From VRUE01 sp963807425 (GTDB lineage Bacteria; Actinomycetota; Thermoleophilia; Solirubrobacterales; 70-9): a DNA stretch of 64,000 nucleotides. The position numbers were made by a program, and so were the translations under genes. The stretch covers positions 372,001 through 436,000 of the forward strand of contig CAWEBZ010000012.1 in assembly GCA_963807425.1 (NCBI GenBank), read 5' to 3'. Shown piece by piece: positions 53,656-63,933 of this stretch. A model generated the notes under the pieces. That model saw only the letters and a program-made list of their open reading frames with translations. It did not search any database and was not told the origin of the DNA. How positions within the stretch are numbered: the stretch's first letter is position 1; each line of letters opens with the position of its first letter.

Positions 53656-54705
53656 CTACGCATAGTGCCGGGTTCCCGAATTCTGCTTACTGGCGCGGTG
53701 GATTGCCTCGAACTCCTCCAGTGAGATGCCGGAGCCAACCGCCACGCACGTCAGTGGTGACTCTGCCAGTTGACAAGGCATCTGGCACTCGTCGCGGAGG
53801 CGCTGTTCGAGTCCTTGCAAGAGGGCGCCACCGCCCGCCAACGTGATTCCGCGATCCATGATGTCACCCGCCAGCTCGGGCGGGGTGCGATCGAGTGTGT
53901 CCTTGACCGCGTCAACGATGTGGCCGACCGGTTCATCGAGGGCCTCGCGGACCTCCTCGGAGCCGAGCGTGATCGTCTTCGGCAGGCCGGAGACGAGGTC
54001 GCGGCCGCGGATCTCCGAGCGCACCTCCTCGGCGAGCGGCGAGGCGGAACCCGCCTCGAGCTTCACCTCCTCTGCGGTCTGGGTGCCGATCGCCAGCTTG
54101 TACTCGTGCTTGCAGTGGTTGACGATCGCCTCGTCGAGCTCGTCGCCACCGACCCGGATCGATTGCGAGACGACGATCCCGCCGAGCGAGATCACCGCAA
54201 CCTCGGTGGTGCCGCCGCCGACGTCGACCACCATCGAGCCGGTCGGCTCGGCAACGGGCAGGCCGGCCCCGATTGCCGCCGCCATCGGCTCCTCGATCAG
54301 GTAAGCCTGCCGGGCGCCGGCCGAGAGGCAGGCCTCCTCGACCGCTCGCTTCTCGACCCCCGTGACCCCAGAGGGCACGCAGACGACGACGCGCGGATGG
54401 GCAAAGCGGTTCGAGTGGACCTGCTTGATGAAGTGACGCAGCATCTGCTCGGTGACGTCGAAGTCGGCGATCACACCGTCCTTGAGCGGCCGGATCGCGG
54501 TGATGTTCCCCGGCGTTCGCCCCAGCATCCGCTTCGCTTCCACTCCTACCGCGTGAACCTGACCGTTGTGGGAGTCGATCGCCACCACCGAGGGCTCGGA
54601 AAGGACGATGCCGCGACCGCGGACGTAGACGAGGGTGTTGGCCGTCCCGAGATCGATGGCCATGTCGCGACCACCGAGTCCTCTGAGATAGCCAAATACG
54701 CCCAT
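53656..54705 (-). CDS. mreB: Rod-shape determining protein MreB
   Basis: The actin-like filament protein that organises cell elongation. The 349-residue protein has DMAIDLGTANTLVYVRGRG, SGVTGVEKRAVEEA, VVDVGGGTTEVAVISLGGIV and LAGGGALLQGLEQRLRDECQ. With MreC, MreD, PBP2 and RodA it predicts rod-shaped cells or at least lateral growth, which is notable since many actinobacteria lack mreB. Confidence 0.97.
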   Translation of the reverse strand: MGVFGYLRGLGGRDMAIDLGTANTLVYVRGRGIVLSEPSVVAIDSHNGQVHAVGVEAKRMLGRTPGNITAIRPLKDGVIADFDVTEQMLRHFIKQVHSNRFAHPRVVVCVPSGVTGVEKRAVEEACLSAGARQAYLIEEPMAAAIGAGLPVAEPTGSMVVDVGGGTTEVAVISLGGIVVSQSIRVGGDELDEAIVNHCKHEYKLAIGTQTAEEVKLEAGSASPLAEEVRSEIRGRDLVSGLPKTITLGSEEVREALDEPVGHIVDAVKDTLDRTPPELAGDIMDRGITLAGGGALLQGLEQRLRDECQMPCQLAESPLTCVAVGSGISLEEFEAIHRASKQNSGTRHYA

Positions 54706-54783
54706 GCGTGGAGTACCGCCTTGCTGGGAAAAGGGAGAGCTTGCGGGGAAATCATCCCAGACGCACCAAGCCGGCCTGCGGGC

Positions 54784-55347
54784 TCAGGCCGATTCGAGCA
54801 AATCAGGCGCAAGCCCGACCAGTAGGCCGACCGGTAGCCCGACCACGTTGGAGACGCTCCCCTCGAGCCGCTCGACCAGCGTCGACCCGAGTGTCTGGAT
54901 CGCGTAACCGCCAGAGCGCCCCTGCCACTCGCCGAAGCTGACGTAGCGCTCCTTCTCCGCCTCACTGAGATCCTTGAAGACCACCGCGGTCCGTTCGAGC
55001 CCACTCAGCTCCTCCCCGTCGCGGAGGAGGACAAGCCCGCTGAGCACCTCGTGCGCCCGCCCCGACATCCGGTCCAGATAGCTCCGCGCCTCAGGCGCAT
55101 CGGCGGGCTTGCCCAGCGCCTTGCCGTCGAGCACCACATCTGTGTCGCATGCAAGCACCAGGCCGTCCCGCTTCACGGCGGCAGCCTTCATCCGCGCGTT
55201 CTCAAGCACCTCGACCTCGGGATCCCCGCCATAGAGCTCCTCCACTCCCGGCACGACGACCTCGAACTCAACACCAAGCTTGCGAAGAATCTCGGCTCGC
55301 TGTGGAGAACCTGAAGCTAGAACTACGCGGGGGTCCGAGCGGGCCAT
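54784..55347 (-). CDS. maf: Maf-like nucleotide pyrophosphatase
   Basis: Maf proteins hydrolyse non-canonical nucleoside triphosphates and influence septation. The 187-residue protein begins with VVLASGSPQRAEILRKLGVE (SxSPxR motif), ENARMKAAAVKRDGLVLACD, TDVVLDGKALGKP and GGYAIQTLGSTLVERLEGS. ATG 55347 is preferred to the in-frame TTG at 55356. It lies beside mreB, as in many genomes. Confidence 0.94.
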   Translation of the reverse strand: MARSDPRVVLASGSPQRAEILRKLGVEFEVVVPGVEELYGGDPEVEVLENARMKAAAVKRDGLVLACDTDVVLDGKALGKPADAPEARSYLDRMSGRAHEVLSGLVLLRDGEELSGLERTAVVFKDLSEAEKERYVSFGEWQGRSGGYAIQTLGSTLVERLEGSVSNVVGLPVGLLVGLAPDLLESA

Positions 55348-55361
55348 GTCAGCCAATCCTG

Positions 55362-55452
55362 CCGGCGGGTGGCGCGGTTTTGGGGGACCACCCCGAGGAA
55401 GCTTTAGCTACCGCAGGGGTGGTGGCACCAAAACCGTGACAGGACCCGCCGG
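55362..55452. repeat. Family D palindrome, copy D2 (91 bp)
   Basis: Termini ccggcgggt (55362-55370) and acccgccgg (55444-55452). Inner stems gcggttttgg and ccaaaaccg pair as well. The middle contains ccgaggaagctttagctacc, the reverse complement of a block in D1. It lies 14 bp after the ndk stop and 14 bp before the maf start. Confidence 0.87.
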
Positions 55453-55466
55453 CCCAGGAGCTCATG

Positions 55467-55874
55467 TCAATCGAGCTCTGGGAACCAGATCGCTATCTCC
55501 CGCTCCGCAGACTCATCCGAGTCGGAGCCGTGGACCATGTTGAAGGTCACCTCGAGCGCGAAGTCGCCGCGGATCGAGCCGGGCGCAGCCTCGACCGGGT
55601 TGGTCGCGCCGATCAGCTGGCGGGCGGCAGCGACGGCTTCGGTGCCTTCGAGCACCATCGCCACCAGGGTGCCGCCGGTGATGAAGGAGACCAGCTCGCC
55701 GAAGAAGGGCTTGTCGGCGTGCTCGGCGTAGTGCTCGTTGGCGATCGGCTCGTCGGCCCGCATCGTCTTCAGCGCCGCGATCCGCAGGCCCTTGCGCTCG
55801 AAGCGGGCGATCACCTCGCCGGTCAGGGCGCGCTGGAAGGCGTCAGGCTTTACGAGGATCAGCGTCCGGCTCAC
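55467..55874 (-). CDS. ndk: Nucleoside diphosphate kinase
   Basis: Ndk balances NTP pools by phosphate transfer through a His. The 135-residue protein shows TLILVKPDAFQRALTGEVI, PFFGELVSFITGGTLVAMVL, and the active-site His in FNMVHGSDSDESAEREI. The GTG start lies within the 3' end of the upstream zinc-ribbon gene (32-bp overlap). Confidence 0.97.
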   Translation of the reverse strand: MSRTLILVKPDAFQRALTGEVIARFERKGLRIAALKTMRADEPIANEHYAEHADKPFFGELVSFITGGTLVAMVLEGTEAVAAARQLIGATNPVEAAPGSIRGDFALEVTFNMVHGSDSDESAEREIAIWFPELD

Positions 55875-56568
55875 GGGCGGGGCTCCTTTTCGTTCGTTGG
55901 GGTGTCGACGCCTCCGGGGACTCGGCCCGGGGAGCCGGCTCTCTCTTGCCGGCGGGGCGCGTGGTCTCCTTGCCCTCTCTCGCCGCTGCCTCCTTGGCGC
56001 GGGCAGGTGGACGGCGTTTGGGTGCAGGGCGCTCCTCGCGCTGTGGCGGTCGCTCTTCGCGTGGCCTCTGTCGCTCGGCCCTGGGCTGCTCTCTCCCCTC
56101 TGCCGGCCGCTGCCGTCGCGCCCGCTCCGGCAGCGCGGTCTCGCAGTAGGGGCAGAGCCCCCAGCGCGGGTCGACCGGCTTGCCGCAGCTTGGACAGGGG
56201 TCCTTTAGGCGGCGCTGGCAATCGGGGCAGCGCAGGTAGTTCTTCTCGATCGGGAACTCGCAGTTCGGGCACGAAGCCTCGGTCAGCTGGCGCACCCGCA
56301 GCTCGGCGGCCTTGATCTCGAGCTCGCGCTCGTGCGCGTCCTCGAGGAACTCGGGCGGGCGCACGATCGCGTAGACGGCGGTGCCGATATAGGGGAAGAA
56401 GGAGCCGATCGTCGCGCAGGCGATCAGGAAGGGATCGGAGATCCGGCGCCTAGCGTCCATGTAGGTGTAGACGATCAGGGCAAGCCAGAGAACGACGAGC
56501 ATGAGCACGAAGAGGGTGGCGACCAGGTTGAGGCCGCTGTTGCTGATGCCGAAGATCGCTGTTGACAT
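55843..56568 (-). CDS. Membrane protein with double zinc ribbon and basic tail
   Basis: A 241-residue protein: two hydrophobic segments (LVATLFVLMLVVLWLALIVY, then FLIACATIGSFFPYIGTAVY), followed by four CxxC knuckles making two zinc ribbons (SCPNCEFPIEK and YLRCPDCQRRLK; PCPSCGKPVDP and GLCPYCETAL). The C-terminal 90 residues are a disordered Arg/Pro/Glu-rich tail. It overlaps ndk by 32 bp in a different frame. Function is unknown; membrane-anchored zinc-ribbon proteins of this sort are common in the lineage and may be scaffolds. Confidence 0.75.
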   Translation of the reverse strand: MSTAIFGISNSGLNLVATLFVLMLVVLWLALIVYTYMDARRRISDPFLIACATIGSFFPYIGTAVYAIVRPPEFLEDAHERELEIKAAELRVRQLTEASCPNCEFPIEKNYLRCPDCQRRLKDPCPSCGKPVDPRWGLCPYCETALPERARRQRPAEGREQPRAERQRPREERPPQREERPAPKRRPPARAKEAAAREGKETTRPAGKREPAPRAESPEASTPQRTKRSPAREPDADPRKA

Positions 56569-56651
56569 GGCTAGGTCGCCCGCCGGGAGGGGACGGGCAG
56601 TCTACTTCGCCGCCGGGCTCACGAACCCTGTCGGCCAAAACCGCTGGACGA

Positions 56652-56771
56652 TCAGAGGAACAGGCTGCCGAAGAGGTACCCGATGCCGAAGAAGACCAGG
56701 ATCACCGCTGCGACCACCGCAGCGACCAGAGCCATCATCGACAGCAGTTCTGAACCGGCGCTCTTGTCCAT
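56652..56771 (-). CDS. 39-residue single-span membrane microprotein
   Basis: An unassigned small frame from ATG 56771 to TGA 56652: MDKSAGSELLSMMALV... with one hydrophobic helix (residues about 13-38, rich in Ala, Val, Leu, Phe). The stop of the upstream small gene directly precedes its ATG (TAG then ATG), consistent with coupled translation. No family is recognised. Confidence 0.5.
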   Translation of the reverse strand: MDKSAGSELLSMMALVAAVVAAVILVFFGIGYLFGSLFL

Positions 56772-56939
56772 CTAGATTCGCTCCTCACGGAGCTCGTCCA
56801 GCACCTTGGCGCTGGGCGGACCCACCGCAGCCGGACCAGATGCCGCACGAGCAAGGCCCAGCAGGCCTTTTCGGGGCAGCGTCGCGCCTCTCTGGGCCAG
56901 GAGGCCTGCGAGTCGCTTCTCAGCATCGGCGCGTTTCAT
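56772..56939 (-). CDS. Small basic protein, unknown
   Basis: A reading frame of about 55 residues starting at MKRADAEKRLAGLLAQRG and ending SAKVLDELREERI; charged and helical with a Gly/Ala/Pro-rich centre. An earlier start at 56978 would add 13 residues. The stop codon abuts the ATG of the 39-residue membrane protein. The end pattern (AKVLDELREER) recalls antitoxin C-termini, but no toxin is present, so I leave it unassigned. Confidence 0.45.
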   Translation of the reverse strand: MKRADAEKRLAGLLAQRGATLPRKGLLGLARAASGPAAVGPPSAKVLDELREERI

Positions 56940-57081
56940 CCTCTGAACGTATCCCATGGTCCGTCCCAGCCTAGCCACGATCAGGCGAAGAAACCTTCTT
57001 GCGTCCCACTGGACCCGGCTGCTGAACCACTCTCCAGCAATGCAAGAGAAGCCCGGCCAATACCCGAGGGAGAGCTACCGC

Positions 57082-57321
57082 CTAAATGGGACTGGGTTCT
57101 CCAAATCTCCGGCGGGCACGTTCCATCTTCTCTGGACCGTAAAAGCGACGAGCCCAGCTGGACGAAGGATGGGCAAGCCGACATGCCGCCACCAGCCAGA
57201 TCATCCCCAGGAGAAGGAAGCCGAGGAAAAACGCTGCGCGATGCCCCTTGCTCCAGGTAATCCCAGCTGGGATACCAATAACGACGATCAGGATAAGGAT
57301 TACGACAATGCGTTCGATCAT
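57082..57321 (-). CDS. Small two-helix membrane protein, unknown
   Basis: A 79-residue protein: IVVILILIVVIGIPAGITW and AAFFLGFLLLGMIWLVAACR are two membrane helices; the tail (ARRFYGPEKMERARRRFGE) is basic and cytoplasmic in the usual topology. It lies alone in a gene-poor stretch; the flanking gaps (56940-57081 and 57322-57435) hold nothing I can recognise. Codon choice is less strongly GC3-biased than in neighbours. Confidence 0.5.
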   Translation of the reverse strand: MIERIVVILILIVVIGIPAGITWSKGHRAAFFLGFLLLGMIWLVAACRLAHPSSSWARRFYGPEKMERARRRFGEPSPI

Positions 57322-57435
57322 TTAATTCACGCTAGCGGGAATATCCAGCACTTGGACTCATAGCTTCGAGCACGCATGTCAGCGGCCCGGGCCGGAGTGA
57401 CAGCGATTCGGGCGGCCAGCACCGCGGGGTTGGGA

Positions 57436-58690
57436 TTAGGTGTCGAGCGCTGCACGGGCGGGGGCGAGGACATAGTGGGAGCCGGTGATGAGCAGGACGC
57501 CGCTGGGCGTTCCCGACGCCAGCTCGCGGGCTCGCCGCACGGCAGTGGCGAAGTCGGGCACCTGCTCGGCCGGCAGCCCGGCCGCCTCGCAGGCCTGGGC
57601 GAGTTTGCCCGTGCTGTGCGAGGCGACGCCGGGCAGGCCGCGCGACGCCAGCGCTGCGGGCGCCAGCTCGGTGCAGACGACTCGCTCCAGGCTGGGGCGA
57701 GGGCGCGGACCATCTCGGCGGCGTCCTTGTCGCCGAGGACCGCCAGGCAGGCGACGACCGGTCGCTCCGGCGGCGATTTCGGAAAGTGCCTCGGCCAGCG
57801 CCTCGGCGCCATCGGGGTTGTGAGCGGCGTCGAGGAAGGTCGGCGGGTCGGCGGCGATCCGCTCCAGCCGGCCCGGAACCGTCAGCGTGGCCGCCACCTC
57901 GGCGACCCGCGCGGGGTCGAGCTCGCCGAGGAAGGCCTCGGCCGCCGCGCAGGCAAGGGCGAAGTTGCGCCGCTGGAAGCGCCCGGCGGCGCGCAGCTGG
58001 ATCGCTCGCGCCGGGATCATCCGGGGCGACGACCAGCCCGCGCCCCGCGCTCGGCGGCAGTCCGCTCGGCCAGAGCGCGCGACCTCGGGGCTGACCCGGC
58101 CGAGGACGAGGGTCGAGTGGTCGCGCAGCACCGCCAGCTTCTCGGCGGCGATCTCGGCTTCGGTCTCGCCCAGCCACTCGGTGTGGTCGAGCCCGACCGA
58201 GGTCAGCACCGTGACCCGCGAGGGGATCGTGTTGGTCGCGTCAAGCCTGCCGCCCAGCCCGGCCTCGATCGCGGCGACCTTCGACGCGAGCCGCGGCGAA
58301 GGCGACGAAGGCGGCGGCGGTGGCGACCTCGAACTGGGTCACGGCCTCGCCCTCCTCGAGGCTGCGGTTGACGGTCTCGGCGGCCTGGGCGGCGCGCTCG
58401 ACCGCGGCGGCGAACTCGGCGGTTCCGATCTCCTCGGCGCCGCGGACCAGCACCCGCTCGGACCAGCGCAGGGCGTGCGGCGAGACGCAGGCGCCCGCGC
58501 TGACACCGTGCGCCTCGAGCAGCGCCGCGATCATCCGCGTCACCGAGGACTTGCCGTTGGTGCCGACGACGTGGATCGAGGCGAAGCGGTGCTGGGGCAT
58601 CCCGAGCAGCGTGCTCAGCTGGTGCATCCGCTCGAGGCCGAGCTTCCAGCCGACCGGCTCCAGCGAGTCGAGGTAGGCCTGCGGGTCTAT
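57436..58690 (-). pseudogene. folC: Folylpolyglutamate/dihydrofolate synthase, frameshifted
   Basis: FolC adds glutamate to (dihydro)folates. The pieces are all present in order but in different frames: the N-terminus SLEPVGWKLGLERMHQLSTL with the P-loop VVGTNGKSSVTRMIAALL, then SVGLDHTEWLGETEAEIAAE, LDAAHNPDGAEALAEAL, and ending with LITGSHYVLAPARAALDT. Shifts occur near 58285, in the 58020-58080 and 57690-57780 regions, with at least some pairs cancelling. No remnant decay is visible between them, so these look like base-call indels, not a dead gene. No start codon is readable: the expected N-terminus begins within the end of valS. Confidence 0.8.
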
Positions 58691-61257
58691 TCGGCGAGCT
58701 CCTCGAGCTCGGCCCGGTAGCGCTCGAGCTTCGCCCGCTCCTCCTCGACCAGCTCGGCCGGCGCCCTGGCGACGAACTTCTCGTTGGCGAGCTTGCCCTC
58801 GGCGCGGGCGACCTCGGAGCGCAGCTCCTCGCGCCGCTTCTCGAGCCGCGCGGCGACCGCCTCGGCGTCGATCTCGGCCGAGGCGAGGACCTTGACCGGG
58901 CCGACCGCGGCGATCGGGTCTCCCCCGTCCTCGCCGAACTCGAAGCGGGCAAGGCGGCCGACGAACTCCTGCGGCTGCTCTCCCTCGACCCGAGCCGAGA
59001 GCTGGCTCGCCGCCGGCGCCTCGACCATGTCGCGCCAGGCGCGCAGGCGCCGGGTCAGCTCGATCCCGCCCTCGACCTCGGCCTCGGCCTCGGGGTCGAA
59101 CAGCGACTCCCGCGGCCTGCGGGAAGGGGTGGACGGCGAGATGCCCCTGGCGGGCGGGGTGGTAGGACCAGACCTCCTCGGTGACGAAGGGCATGATCGG
59201 GTGCAGCAGGGCGAGGGTGCGCTCCAGCGCCCAGAGCAGGTTCGCCGAGACCTCCTCCTCGCCCTCGTAGAGCCGCGGCTTGGCGATCTCCAGGTACCAG
59301 TCGCAGAGCTCCGACCAGAAGAAGGCGTAGGCCTCCTGGGCGGCGTGGGCGAAGTCGTAGCTGTCGAGCTTCTCGCGTGACCGAGGCGATCGTCCGCTCC
59401 AGCCGCGAGAGGATCCAGCGGTCCTCGATCCGAGCGGGTTCGGCTTCGGCCTCGACCTCGGCCGCGTTGAGCAGGATCAGGCGGCTGGCGTTCCAGAGCT
59501 TGTTGGCGAGGTCGCGGCCCTGCTGGACCTTGGCGTCGGAGTAGCGCACGTCCTGGGTCGAGGACATCGCCAGCAGGCCGAAGCGCAGCGCGTCGGCGCC
59601 GTGCACGTCGATCTCCTCCAGCGGGTCGATGCCGGTGCCGAGGCTCTTCGACATCCGCCGCCCGTCGCGGGCCTGGATCACCGAGTGCACGTAGACGTCG
59701 CGGAAGGGGACGTCGCCGGCGAACTCGAGCCCGGTCATGATCATCCGCGCCACCCAGAGGAAGAGGATCTCGCGCGCCGTGGTGAGGAAGCTGGTCGGGT
59801 AGAAGGCGCGCAGCTCGGGCGTGTCGTCGGGCCAGCCGAGCGTGGCGAAGGGCCAGATCGCCGAGCTGAACCAGGTGTCGAGCACGTCCTCCTCCTGGCG
59901 CAGCTCGCCGCCGCAGGCGCCGCAGCGCTCGGGGCGCGCTGCCTCGGCGACGAAGGTCTCCTCGCAGGGGTCGCAGTACCAGACCGGGATCCGGTGCCCC
60001 CACCAGAGCTGGCGCGAGATGCACCAGGGGCGGATCTCGCGCATCCAGTCGAGGTAGACGCGCTTCCACTGCGCCGGGCGCGATCCGCACCCGGTCGCTT
60101 TCGACCGCCTCGATCGCCGGCGCCGCCAGCTCGTCCATGCGGCAGAACCACTGCAGCGAGATCAGCGGCTCGATCCGCTCGCCGGAGCGGTGCGAGAAGG
60201 GGACCGAGTGGACGTAGGGCTCCTCGGCGCGCAGCACGCCCTCCTCGCGCAGGGCGGCGACGACCGCCTCCTGCGCCTCGGCGGCGGTCATCCCGGCGAA
60301 CCCCTCCCCCGCCTCCTCGGTGAGCCGCCCGTCGGGGCCGATCACGACGATCTCCTCGAGGCCGTGCTTGCGGCCGATCTCGAAGTCGTTGGGGTCGTGG
60401 CCGGGGGTGATCTTCAGCGCCCCGGTGCCGAACTCGGGGTCGACGTGCTCGTCGGCGATGATCGGCAGGCGGCGGCCGACCAGCGGCAGGACGCAGTGCT
60501 GGCCGACCAGGTCGCCGTAGCGCTCGTCGCTCGGGGTTGACCGCGACGGCGGTGTCGGCGAGCATCGTCTCCGGGCGCACCGTGGCGACGGTCAGCACCC
60601 GGTCGGAGCCCTCGACCGGGTAGTCGATCGAGTAGAGCGTGTCCTCGACCTCGCGGTTCTCGACCTCGAGGTCGGAGATCGCCGAGTGCGAGCCCGGGTC
60701 CCAGTTGACCATGTAGTTGTCGCGGTAGATGTAGCCCTTGTCGTAGAGCTGCTTGAAGACGCGGTAGACGGCCTTGCACGTAGCCCTCGTCGAGGGTGAA
60801 GCGCTCGCGCTCGTAGTCGCAGGAGGCGCCGAGCCGCTTGTACTGCTCGACGATCCGCGAGCCGTACTCCTCGCTTCCACTCCCAGACCCGCTTGACGAA
60901 CTCCTCGCGGCCGAGGTCGTGGCGCGAGACGCCTTCGGCGCGCAGCATTTTCTCGACCACCGACTGGGTGGCGATGCCGGCGTGGTCGGTGCCGAGGATC
61001 CAGAGCGCGTTGCGCCCCCGCATCCGGTTCATCCGCACCAGCGCGTCCTGCATCGAGCCGTTCAGCGCGTGCCCCATATGCAGCGCCCCGGTCACGTTCG
61101 GCGGCGGGATCGCAACCGAGAAGTTCTCCTCCGGCGTGCCCTCGGCCGGCGGGTGGAAGTACCCCGCCTCCATCCATTCGGCAAAGATCCGCGCCTCGAC
61201 CTCGGTCGGGTCGTAGCGGGTCTTCTCCTCCAGCTTTTTCGCCGCTGCTGCGTCCAC
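58687..61257 (-). pseudogene. valS: Valyl-tRNA synthetase, frameshifted
   Basis: The full enzyme is recognisable across several frames. Starting at GTG 61257: YDPTEVEARIFAEWMEAGYF, AIPPPNVTGALHMGHALNGS (HIGH motif), LGTDHAGIATQ; then, in another frame, VYRVFKQLYDKGYIYRDNYM and TVATVRPETMLADTAVAVNP (editing domain); then CISRQLWWGHRIPVWYCDPC with a CGACGGEL knuckle and KMSKS as GRRMSKSLGTGIDP; and finally the C-terminal coiled coil ending RYRAELEELAE. At least five frame changes are needed. As an essential single-copy gene it is unlikely to be dead, so error is the better explanation. Confidence 0.88.
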
Positions 61258-61284
61258 GCGCGCGAGTCTAGATAGCTACGCGCA

Positions 61285-61352
61285 GGCGGAGGGTCGGGAA
61301 CCCTCAACCGAACCTCCCCGCTTTGTAGGCGAGGGTCTCCCGACCCTCCGCC
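61285..61352. repeat. Palindrome F at the clpX stop codon (68 bp)
   Basis: Arms ggcggagggtcgggaaccctc (first 20 bp used) at 61285-61305 and its complement, with one extra base, at 61331-61352. The loop is 25 bp. It abuts the clpX stop codon (61353). The region around it may carry base errors. Confidence 0.75.
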
Positions 61353-62641
<1,289 letters not shown>

Positions 62642-62802
62642 CGGAATCCCCTCCTTGCGGGGCGGTGGTTGCCTACCGGCTCGCGCCCCAAAGCTTAGAG
62701 GGAGGATGCAAGCCGGCCCTGTCGGTGCGGTCGTTTACTGCGCCGCGGCCGCCGTCCCTCCCCGTGACCGCGAACCTTGCGTGGCCGCGATACGGTGAGC
62801 GC
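62642..62802. promoter_or_regulatory. Divergent clpX / GNAT intergenic region with clpX ribosome binding site
   Basis: 161 bp between divergent genes. On the minus strand aaggagg (62650-62656) is a canonical ribosome binding site for clpX. Promoters for both genes are expected; no clear -10/-35 boxes or heat-shock (HAIR or CIRCE) operators are seen. Confidence 0.45.
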
Positions 62803-63261
62803 GTGGCAGGCGAGCTGCGAATCGAGCCGATCGCCGAGGAGCAGCTCGAGGCGCTGCTGCCGCTGATCGCCGCCTACCAGCGCTTCTACGAGGCCGAGAC
62901 GATCGACGAGGAGCGCAACCGCGCCTTCTTCTCCCGCTTCATCGCCCCCAGCGAGGACGGCATGCTGCTCGGCGCCTGGCGCGACGGACGAGCTGGTCGG
63001 CTACGCCTGCCTCTACTGGCAGCTTCACCTCGACTCGTCCCGGCCGAGACGGTGCTGATGAACGACCTCTACGTCGACCCGGCGGCCCGCGGCGAGGGCG
63101 TCGGCCGCGCCCTGATCGAGGCCAGCGCCGCGGTCGCCCGCGAGCGCGGCGCCCACCGCCTCGAGTGGGCGACCGCCCCCGACAACGAGACCGCCCAGCG
63201 CCTCTACGACTCGACCGGCGCCGAGCGCAGCGAGTGGATCGAGTACGAGCTGCCCCTCTAA
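62803..63261 (+). CDS. GNAT acetyltransferase, with probable internal double frameshift
   Basis: A 152-residue GNAT protein from GTG 62803: ELRIEPIAEEQLEALLPLIA, then LMNDLYVDPAARGEGVGRAL (acetyl-CoA pyrophosphate loop) and WATAPDNETAQRLYDSTGAE. Between them, residues about 65-85 read GRAGRLRLPLLAASPRL, but the +1 frame of the same bases reads DELVGYACLYWQLHLDSSRP, exactly what the family shows there. So one inserted and one missing base leave the frame open but the peptide wrong. Substrate unknown. Confidence 0.82.
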   Translation: MAGELRIEPIAEEQLEALLPLIAAYQRFYEAETIDEERNRAFFSRFIAPSEDGMLLGAWRDGRAGRLRLPLLAASPRLVPAETVLMNDLYVDPAARGEGVGRALIEASAAVARERGAHRLEWATAPDNETAQRLYDSTGAERSEWIEYELPL

Positions 63262-63266
63262 GCCGA

Positions 63267-63311
63267 GGTGCATCAAATGTGCCTCCTCACAGAGGGAACA
63301 TTTGATGCACC
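63267..63311. terminator. Hairpin H between convergent genes
   Basis: ggtgcatcaaatgt (63267-63280) and its exact complement (63298-63311), with an inner cctc/gagg stem. The arms are AT-richer than the surroundings. No T-tract follows on either strand. It begins 5 bp after the GNAT stop codon and ends 9 bp before the M23 peptidase stop, so a shared bidirectional terminator is likely. Confidence 0.6.
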
Positions 63312-63320
63312 GGCGTGGGC

Positions 63321-63877
63321 TCAGCTGTAGCGGTCCCAGCGGCGCAGGGCGGGCGCGGGGTCGATCGGGCTGGCCGCTGGACGTGGATCTCGAAGTGGAG
63401 GTGGCAGCCGACGGTGCGGGCGTTGCCGGTCTCGCCGACGGCGCCGACTCGCTGGCCGGTCCAGACGCGCTCGCCGCTCTGGACCAGCGGCCGGGCGGGG
63501 CAGGTGGGCGTAGAAGTAGCTGCGCCGCTCCGCCTTCGCCGTGGATCAGCAGGTAGTTGCCGTAGAGGACCGGGTCATAGCCCGCCCGCAGCACCCGGCC
63601 GCCGCGCACGGCGACCAGCGGCGTCCCGCAGGCGGCGACGACGTCGAAGCCCTCATGGCCGCGCCCGCCGCTGCGCGGCGCGCCGAACTCGCCGATGTAG
63701 CCACGCGCCCCAGTGCGGCCCGTCGACCGGGAAGACGTGCGAATAGCGCGCCGTCCACCGAGTAGCTTCCCACCGAGTCGACCGGCGCAACGAGCGCGAC
63801 CACGACCAGCAGCCCGCCGACCCGGCAGGGGTGAAGCGTCTTGTACTTTTTCGCAGACGCCGCTTGGGCGTCAGCAA
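63321..63877 (-). pseudogene. M23 (LytM-like) metallopeptidase, frameshifted
   Basis: A secreted peptidoglycan hydrolase spread over three frames. The N-terminus MLTPKRRLRKSTRRFTPAG (TTG 63877) leads in another frame to a hydrophobic signal anchor (GLLVVVALVAPVDSVGSYS); then YSHVFPVDGPH, GGRVLRAGYDPVLYGNYLLI, and finally a CHLHFEIHVQR-like end that holds the HxH zinc motif. It ends at the TGA complement at 63321. Like its neighbours it is probably intact in the organism. Confidence 0.72.
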
Positions 63878-63933
63878 TCCCCGATCCTCGAAAAAGTTAA
63901 GCGAAACCCCTACCGGGATCGGCGGGCGCGCGC

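Noticed and set aside
56772..57321. Toxin-antitoxin pair
   Set aside because: Small genes lie close together, but neither resembles a known toxin; one is a plain two-helix membrane protein.
57436..61257. Genuine decay of folC and valS
   Set aside because: Fragments remain highly conserved in all frames, with shifts that often cancel, and valS is essential; sequence error fits better.
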